Source: JAPOXK01 sp965220315
GTDB lineage: Bacteria; Chloroflexota; Dehalococcoidia; Bin125
Direction: 5' to 3'
Assembly (NCBI GenBank): GCA_965220315.1
Contig: CBDCPP010000002.1
Span: 186,001 to 250,000, forward strand
Length of the DNA: 64,000 bases
The notes beneath the pieces were generated by a model that saw nothing but the letters and a program-made list of their open reading frames with translations, was not told the DNA's origin and ran no database searches. Both the position numbers and the translations under genes were made by a program. This document shows, piece by piece, positions 59,155 through 64,000 of this stretch; the stretch's first letter is position 1, and each line of letters starts with the position of its first letter.

Positions 59155-59289
59155 TTCGTGTCTGTGCGTATCTATGTGAGAGCAGCGCTACGCATGCGCT
59201 CTGCCACCAGAGTAAATTCTATCAATCGTGCGCGGCAGCGGCGACCGGGCGGTTTACGGAGACGGCCTGCCCGGTTGTGGATTCCTGAT

Positions 59290-60147
59290 TTACTTGTGTG
59301 AAGTCGCGCAGTCGCTCTCGACTGACTGCAAAAAGGCGCGCACTTCGCGCGCGACCTGTGCTGGATCTTGATCAATCACGTACGAGCCGCCGTCTAACGT
59401 CACGCACTTTGCGTCGGGCCGGGCGTTGTGGGCAGGCTGGAGGTACGGGTAGAGCACGTCGCGGTCGCCGCAGAGGAGGAGGATTGGACACGTGACCTGC
59501 GGCAAGAGTGCGGGCATGTCTTGGCTGAAGACGGCGATGATCGCGTCCTGATAGCGTTCGCCAGCGCGCAGATTATCGATCGTCTCGCGGTGAATGATCG
59601 GGGGAGGCGCGTCCGCTCCCAGGTCTACGTTGCGCTGCCAGATGGGAAGCAGGTGACCGCCGTCGGCTTGGATCCGCATCGCCGAAACGCCTACCTGCTT
59701 GAAGTCAGACCGTTTCTCTTCAGCACCTTCCACCTTCGCCAACCACTGCTTGCGCTGCTCCGTGTCGGCGTAGGGCGGGCCGCAGAGCGTCAGGCTGCGC
59801 ACGCGTTCGGGGGCGGCGACGGCCGTCTCGCAGGCGATGGAGGCGCCGGTATGGAAGCCGAAGGCATGAAACTCCGGCACGCCGAGGCGATCGAGCGCCT
59901 CCAGTTGCGTGCGCACATAGTCGCCGATGGTGGGCTTGGGCGGTGGGAAATCGGAGAGGCCATATCCTGGTGTGTCCGGCGCGTATTGCGGCCGGTCGCC
60001 CGCGAGTTCGGCCATTAGCCCCTCATACATCGCGGAAGAGCTGGCACTTTGGTGGAATAGCACCAACGGCGTCTCCGCTCCCGCCGCCGCGCTGCGATAA
60101 TGGATCTGACCGATCTTGGTATCGACGTAGCCGCGTTTCACGGTCAT
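59290..60147 (-). CDS. Alpha/beta-hydrolase-fold protein with atypical active site
   Basis: This 285-residue protein has the alpha/beta-hydrolase fold: PLVLFHQSASSSAMYEGLM (oxyanion region), PDTPGYGLSDFPPP, and the acid in ILLLCGDRDVLYPYLQ. The nucleophile elbow GxSxG reads GFHTG (residues 97-101), so His99 occupies the Ser position. The region where the catalytic His is expected reads LDGGSYVIDQDP, without His. I recall a branch of the superfamily with a GYHTG elbow, so this may be a whole non-classical family rather than a local loss. Substrate unknown. It stands alone between gyrB and trmO. Confidence 0.8.
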   Translation of the reverse strand: MTVKRGYVDTKIGQIHYRSAAAGAETPLVLFHQSASSSAMYEGLMAELAGDRPQYAPDTPGYGLSDFPPPKPTIGDYVRTQLEALDRLGVPEFHAFGFHTGASIACETAVAAPERVRSLTLCGPPYADTEQRKQWLAKVEGAEEKRSDFKQVGVSAMRIQADGGHLLPIWQRNVDLGADAPPPIIHRETIDNLRAGERYQDAIIAVFSQDMPALLPQVTCPILLLCGDRDVLYPYLQPAHNARPDAKCVTLDGGSYVIDQDPAQVAREVRAFLQSVESDCATSHK

Positions 60148-60253
60148 CTGTCTCCCCTCTCCCTGGGATCGTCTGCGCCGCTGCCGAGTCTAGCGCCGCC
60201 CGTGCGACACTAGTGCGCCCAGAGGTTGGTCACGGTATAGCCGGAGGAGGGCG

Positions 60254-60763
60254 ATGGTCAGCTGGCGCGAGAAGCTACATCTAACGAGCGTGCGCGAGGC
60301 GCGCGAGCTCGCTCTACGGCAACTCCCCGACGTGATTGGCGACTTCACACCCATCGCCGTCGTACGTAACACCATCGAAGACACGAGTGGCCGTACCTGG
60401 GCGCAGGTCGAATCCGAGATCGTGTTCCGCGACGAGTTCCGGGTGGCGCTAGATGGGCTGGATGGCTTCACGCATATCATCGTGGTTACGTGGCTCGATC
60501 GGGTCACAGCCGAGGGGCGTAGCCTGCTGCGTATCCGACCGACGGGAGACGAATCCTCACCCGAGGTAGGCGTTTTTGCAACGCGGACCGCACACCGTCC
60601 CAATCCCTTGGGCGTCAGTATCGTCCCGCTGGAAAGCGTGCAGAACGGCGTTGTCAGGGTGGTCGGGCTGGATGTAGTGAACGGGACGGCAGTGCTCGAC
60701 ATTAAGCCGTACGTGTCGTTCTATGACTCCTTCGACGCAGGGATCCCCGAGTGGGCCGGGTGA
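60254..60763 (+). CDS. trmO: tRNA (t6A37) N6-methyltransferase TrmO-like
   Basis: This 169-residue protein has the TsaA/TrmO beta-barrel domain: FTPIAVVRNTIEDTSGRTWA, LDGFTHIIVVTWLD, and the signature EVGVFATRTAHRPNPLGVS that binds SAM. TrmO methylates threonylcarbamoyladenosine at tRNA position 37. The first 25 residues are an extra helix not in the core family. It is coupled to the next gene by a 4-base overlap (GTGA). Confidence 0.85.
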   Translation: MVSWREKLHLTSVREARELALRQLPDVIGDFTPIAVVRNTIEDTSGRTWAQVESEIVFRDEFRVALDGLDGFTHIIVVTWLDRVTAEGRSLLRIRPTGDESSPEVGVFATRTAHRPNPLGVSIVPLESVQNGVVRVVGLDVVNGTAVLDIKPYVSFYDSFDAGIPEWAG

Positions 60764-61494
60764 GTGGCAGCGCGATGGCGCCGCCCCATTCGGTTTCTGC
60801 GCCCGAGCTTCGCGATCTCTATCGACGGCTAAGGGACCATTACGGGCCGCAACGATGGTGGCCGGCGGGGACCGAGCTGGAGATGATCGCGGGCGCGATC
60901 CTAGTGCAGAACACGGCGTGGGCTAGCGCGCGCCGAGCGGTGGACGCGCTGATCGCCGCTGGATTGCTCAGCGTCGCCGCGCTCTTACGAATCCCGGAGC
61001 GGGAGTTAGCCGAGGTGATCCGGCCGTCCGGCTACTTCAACAGCAAGGCGCGCAAGCTCAAAGCCTTCGCGCGGCTCGTCGTGGAGGAAGGCGGGGGAGA
61101 TGTGCGTGTCTTGCTCGCGAAGCCCCTGGAGGAACTGCGCCCGCTTCTCTTGTCCACGCACGGGTTTGGTCCCGAGACGGCAGACGCCGTTTGTCTGTAT
61201 GCAGCCCGTCAGCCGACACTTCCGGTCGACGCTTATACCCGCCGGATCCTCGGCCGCCTTGAGTGGGTCGATGAGCGAGAGCGCTATGAGGCGGTGCGGG
61301 CGCTTCTAGTCTCGCAACTCCCAGCACGTATTTTCGCCGAATATCATGCCGTCCTCGTGCGTCATGCGAAGAGCACGTGCAAGAAGCGTCCGCTGTGCGG
61401 GCAATGTCCGCTGCTGGGGCTGTGTCCCACAGGACAGCGCGAGGTAGGGACGGGTGAAGTCTTATCGCCAGCGCCAGCGGACTGGAGCGACTGA
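60760..61494 (+). CDS. Endonuclease III-related HhH-GPD DNA glycosylase
   Basis: This base-excision glycosylase has about 244 residues. It has AGAILVQNTAWASARRAVDA, the helix-hairpin-helix STHGFGPETADAVCLYAA, the catalytic Asp in LPVDAYTRRILGRL and a C-terminal [4Fe-4S] loop C-x6-C-x2-C-x5-C (CKKRPLCGQCPLLGLC). The lysine of bifunctional Nth enzymes (GxGxKTA) is Glu here, as in monofunctional MutY/MIG-like members, so AP-lyase activity is doubtful. GTG 60760 gives the overlap with trmO; ATG 60775 is the alternative. Confidence 0.88.
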   Translation: MSGSAMAPPHSVSAPELRDLYRRLRDHYGPQRWWPAGTELEMIAGAILVQNTAWASARRAVDALIAAGLLSVAALLRIPERELAEVIRPSGYFNSKARKLKAFARLVVEEGGGDVRVLLAKPLEELRPLLLSTHGFGPETADAVCLYAARQPTLPVDAYTRRILGRLEWVDERERYEAVRALLVSQLPARIFAEYHAVLVRHAKSTCKKRPLCGQCPLLGLCPTGQREVGTGEVLSPAPADWSD

Positions 61495-61581
61495 CCGTGC
61501 CGCGCTCCGCCGCGTCAAGATGGAGGCTCCGGGGATCTGGTGGGGATCGCGGCGCGTCGGCGTTTGGAGGCTTGAGCGCTG

Positions 61582-62673
61582 ATGCCTGAGCTTGGGCTCA
61601 TCGGGTTTGAGCGAAGCGGCAAAACTTCGCTATTCAACGCGATCACCGGGGCCGATCACGCCGTGGGATTTTCAACACACTCTGAACCGCATGTGGGTGT
61701 CGTGAGGGTGCCCGACGAACGCCTCGAACGCCTCGCTGCGCTCTACCGTCCGGTGAAGAAGACGTATGCCACGCTGCAGTTCAGCGACTTCCCGGGTGGG
61801 GGCTTCCAGAAAGACGCGGCACCAGATTTGCGCTTCTTGGAGCAACTCAGTCTCGTCGATGCGCTGGTGCACATTGTGCGCGACTTTGAAAACGACACGG
61901 TCCCGCACCCGCATGGCGGCGTCGACCCTGCGCGAGACATCGAGTTGATGGCCTTGGAACTGGCCTTCGCTGATATCGCCTTGCTCGATAAGCGCTTGGA
62001 GCGCATTGCGGCGGAAACCAAGGCGATGAAGGCGGCAGAACGGGAGCAAGCCCGACGCGAAGTGGCGTTGCTCCAGCGGTTACGCGACCAGCTTGCTGAG
62101 GGTACGCCGGTCCGGGCTGCTCATCTCACCGATGAGGAGCGACGCACCCTGGCGCAGTACCGGTTTTTGACGGCGCGGCCGCTCCTGACCGTACTTAATG
62201 TCGGCGAAGCCGATGTAGCCGCCGCCGCCTCGATTGTCGCGGGATGCCACCGCGACGGGTCGGCGATGGAGACCGAGACCGTAGCTGTGTGCGCCGCGTT
62301 GGAGATGGAGCTTACGGTGCTTTCTCCGGAAGAAGCGCAGGCCTACCGCCGCGAAGTCGGCGCGGACGAAGGGGCTCTGGCGCAAGCCGTGCGGCACTCC
62401 TACGCGATCTTGGGCTTGCTCTCGTTCTTCACCGTCGGCGAGGATGAGTGCCGCGCTTGGACAGTCACGCGTGGCGCTACGGCGCTGCAGGCTGCGGGCA
62501 AGATCCATAGCGACATAGCGCGGGGCTTCATTCGCGCCGAGGTGGTCGGTTGGGACGATCTGCTCGATGCGGGTTCAGAGATGGCGGCCCGTAAGCGCGC
62601 ACGGCTACGCACGGAGGGTAAGGACTACGGCATCCGGGACGGCGATGTCGTGCACGTGCTCTTCAACGTTTGA
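61582..62673 (+). CDS. YchF-like Obg-family nucleotide-binding protein
   Basis: This 363-residue protein follows the YchF layout. The P-loop is LGLIGFERSGKTSLFNAITG, diverged from the usual PNVGKST. G3 is replaced by FSDFPGGGFQKDAAPDLRFL. A coiled-coil insert lies near residues 125-175, the G4 position reads LNVGE (the NxxE of ATP-preferring YchF proteins), and a C-terminal TGS-like domain ends KDYGIRDGDVVHVLFNV. It is probably a ribosome-associated or redox-linked ATPase, but divergent enough that the role of true YchF should not be assumed. A second, typical Obg is encoded at 54572. Confidence 0.82.
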   Translation: MPELGLIGFERSGKTSLFNAITGADHAVGFSTHSEPHVGVVRVPDERLERLAALYRPVKKTYATLQFSDFPGGGFQKDAAPDLRFLEQLSLVDALVHIVRDFENDTVPHPHGGVDPARDIELMALELAFADIALLDKRLERIAAETKAMKAAEREQARREVALLQRLRDQLAEGTPVRAAHLTDEERRTLAQYRFLTARPLLTVLNVGEADVAAAASIVAGCHRDGSAMETETVAVCAALEMELTVLSPEEAQAYRREVGADEGALAQAVRHSYAILGLLSFFTVGEDECRAWTVTRGATALQAAGKIHSDIARGFIRAEVVGWDDLLDAGSEMAARKRARLRTEGKDYGIRDGDVVHVLFNV

Positions 62674-62705
62674 GGGACGGCGGCGCGCGCTATGCTCGCG
62701 CTAGT

Positions 62706-63578
62706 ATGGCGGGTCTACTTTCCGGTTCCGATATCGCAGCGGAGCTGCTGCGTGCCAGCGAGAGCGGGCCGCCGGTCGTATCGTGCACGGTCGTCACAGC
62801 CCCGGCTGCGCTGACCGCGAAGCCGGGCGACAAGCTGCTCATCCGGTCCGACGATACCGTCGTTGGCTGCCTCGGCGACGAGGCGCTCGAGACGGCGATT
62901 GTGGCAGCGGCGCACGCGGTGCATGGGCGGCAGGACGCCATGACGCTCGCCTTCACGCCCGACGGGCGCCGGCTATCGGGACGACGGGAGGTAGAAGAGG
63001 CAGGCGAGTTTGTGGAGATCCTCCTAGAGGTGGTGGCACCGTCCTCCGTTCTGTTAATCGTAGGCGGCGGCCACGTCGGCCGTGCGCTCGGTGAGATGGG
63101 GGCGCTGCTTGGCATGAGCGTGGCGGTGATCGACGATCGTGAGGAGTACGCGTCGGCGGATCGATTTCCGTTCGCTGATCGCGTGATCTGCGGGGATATT
63201 GCGGCCGAAGTGGAGCGCTTCCCCGTTGACACGAACACGTACGCCGTGATGGTTTCCCGTGGGCACAAACAGGACGAAGCAAGCCTGCGGCGAGTGGTGG
63301 GCCGGGGTGCTGCCTACGTCGGGATGATCGGGAGCAAGCGCCGTACCCGTACGGTGCTGGATCACTTGCGAGACGAAGGGTTTGACGACACGGCGGTCGC
63401 GAGCGTTTTCACGCCGATCGGCCTCGACATCGGCGCCGAGACACCCGAGGAGATCGCCTTGGCCATTCTCAGTGAGATCGTCTTGGCCCGTCGCGGGGGC
63501 TCCGCGCTGCCGCTGTCGGAGCATGGGCGCACGCGCATTCGTCCGCCCGCCACGGACGCCTCTTCATCAGGCCGCTAG
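62706..63578 (+). CDS. XdhC/CoxI-family protein
   Basis: This protein of about 290 residues has a small N-terminal XdhC/CoxI domain and a Rossmann C-terminal domain (VLLIVGGGHVGRALGEMGAL, then YVGMIGSKRRT and FTPIGLDIGAETPEEIALAI). These proteins prepare or insert sulfurated molybdenum cofactor into xanthine-dehydrogenase/CO-dehydrogenase-type enzymes. A TATGCT box at 62691-62696 lies 9 bases before the ATG, suggesting a very short leader. A second XdhC-like gene follows at once. Confidence 0.88.
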   Translation: MAGLLSGSDIAAELLRASESGPPVVSCTVVTAPAALTAKPGDKLLIRSDDTVVGCLGDEALETAIVAAAHAVHGRQDAMTLAFTPDGRRLSGRREVEEAGEFVEILLEVVAPSSVLLIVGGGHVGRALGEMGALLGMSVAVIDDREEYASADRFPFADRVICGDIAAEVERFPVDTNTYAVMVSRGHKQDEASLRRVVGRGAAYVGMIGSKRRTRTVLDHLRDEGFDDTAVASVFTPIGLDIGAETPEEIALAILSEIVLARRGGSALPLSEHGRTRIRPPATDASSSGR

Positions 63579-63648
63579 CAGCGCAGAAGCGTACCGCGTA
63601 AGCTAACTTCCTGCGCTGGGCAGGGCCAACGTGGCTGGAGGGACCCGC

Positions 63649-64000
63649 TTGCCAGTGGATGAGGTCTACCGCAGCGTTTTCGATGCGCTCGCCGCGACTG
63701 AACGAGTCGCACTGGCAACGGTCGCGCAGACACGCGGCAGCACGCCGCGGCGCGTGGGTGCCAAGATGGCTGTGCGGCAAGATGGCTCTTTCGTGGGCAC
63801 GATCGGCGGAGGCTGCGGGGAGGCCGAAGTTTGGCAGGAAGCGATGGCGGCCTTGGAGGACGGACAACCCCGCGTGGTGACAGTCGACCTCACCGAGCCC
63901 ACCGAGGGCGAAGATAAGATCTGCGGCGGCATCATGCGGGTTTTCGTGGAGCGCCTTGATCCCGATGACTCGGGAGACACGTCTCTGCGTGATACCCTGA
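63649..64000 (+). CDS. XdhC/CoxI-family protein, N-terminal part (cut by window end)
   Basis: The open frame runs off the window with no stop. It contains LATVAQTRGSTPRRVGAKMA and GTIGGGCGEAEVWQEA, the conserved N-terminal XdhC/CoxI block, followed by a Cys-Gly-Gly segment (DKICGGIMRVFVE). It is the second XdhC-type gene in a row, and its N-terminal domain is closer to the family consensus than that of its neighbour, so the pair may split the work of one full-length protein. TTG 63649 is chosen because GGAGGGA lies five bases ahead; GTG 63631 and GTG 63655 are alternatives. Confidence 0.82.
   Translation, partial: MPVDEVYRSVFDALAATERVALATVAQTRGSTPRRVGAKMAVRQDGSFVGTIGGGCGEAEVWQEAMAALEDGQPRVVTVDLTEPTEGEDKICGGIMRVFVERLDPDDSGDTSLRDTL

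Noticed and set aside
1..64000. tRNA, rRNA, CRISPR, prophage or insertion sequence
   Set aside because: Read for cloverleaf-like and direct-repeat patterns and for transposase, integrase or phage structural motifs; none found. Short tRNAs in GC-rich gaps could be missed by eye, and a tRNA-finding program would settle it.

Overview
The window is 64 kb of a high-GC, densely packed bacterial chromosome, made mostly of housekeeping genes. I see no rRNA, tRNA, CRISPR array or insertion sequence. The best guess for the host is a member of the Chloroflexota (Thermomicrobia- or Dehalococcoidia-like). This rests on the mix of genes: CIRCE-controlled hrcA-grpE-dnaK-dnaJ, a MoxR/DUF58/transglutaminase operon, dnaA next to obg and nadD instead of dnaN, XdhC pairs, and acyl-CoA catabolic genes. 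It is an inference from gene content and was not tested by phylogeny.

Layout. 1-5.6 kb: thrB (5' truncated), lysC, dnaE. 5.6-8.3 kb: a visibly AT-richer accessory insert holding the 3' stump of a type ISP-like methylase and an overlapping three-gene minus-strand operon (two unrecognised proteins plus an active-looking metallo-beta-lactamase-fold enzyme). This operon is my best candidate for an undescribed system. 8.5-13.7 kb: moxR, DUF58, transglutaminase and a small membrane protein, all minus strand; the transglutaminase has Tyr where the catalytic Cys should be. 13.8-20.8 kb: an M23 lipoprotein facing the heat-shock operon hrcA-grpE-dnaK-dnaJ-prmA, which has a readable promoter and CIRCE. 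20.8-22.7 kb: a ketosynthase homologue that has lost Cys-His-His, followed by an MBL-fold protein that has lost its zinc motif. 22.7-27.4 kb: rho, a frameshifted transaldolase, a DUF2269-like protein, pyrG (clear TTGACA promoter) and a MoaD/ThiS-like protein. 27.6-33.2 kb: an M16 peptidase, then a CoA-ester cluster (CitE-like lyase, acyl-CoA dehydrogenase, MaoC hydratase, enoyl-CoA hydratase) interrupted by a DUF402 gene. 33.2-37.6 kb: a Kef-type antiporter, purA and two small membrane proteins.

37.8-43.8 kb: a minus-strand run rpsO-pnp-dapB-asd-dapA; with lysC at the window start it covers the first four steps of the aspartate-to-lysine route. 44.0-47.1 kb: a broken MmeI-like restriction-modification gene and a 48-residue zinc-ribbon gene. 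47.2-52.6 kb: a small dimeric-barrel protein, YbjQ, a PAP2 phosphatase, pepA, a ferredoxin:thioredoxin-reductase-like protein, coaBC and coaX. 52.9-59.2 kb: dnaA, obg, nadD, a methyltransferase and gyrB. 59.3-64 kb: an alpha/beta-hydrolase with a His in the nucleophile elbow, trmO, an endonuclease III-like glycosylase, a YchF-like GTPase and two tandem XdhC/CoxI genes, the last cut by the window edge.

Two themes stand out. Several proteins keep their fold but have lost catalytic residues. Genes are also packed tightly enough that many convergent pairs share stop codons (TTAG or CTAG) or overlap by tens of bases, leaving no room for intrinsic terminators, in a genome that has Rho.
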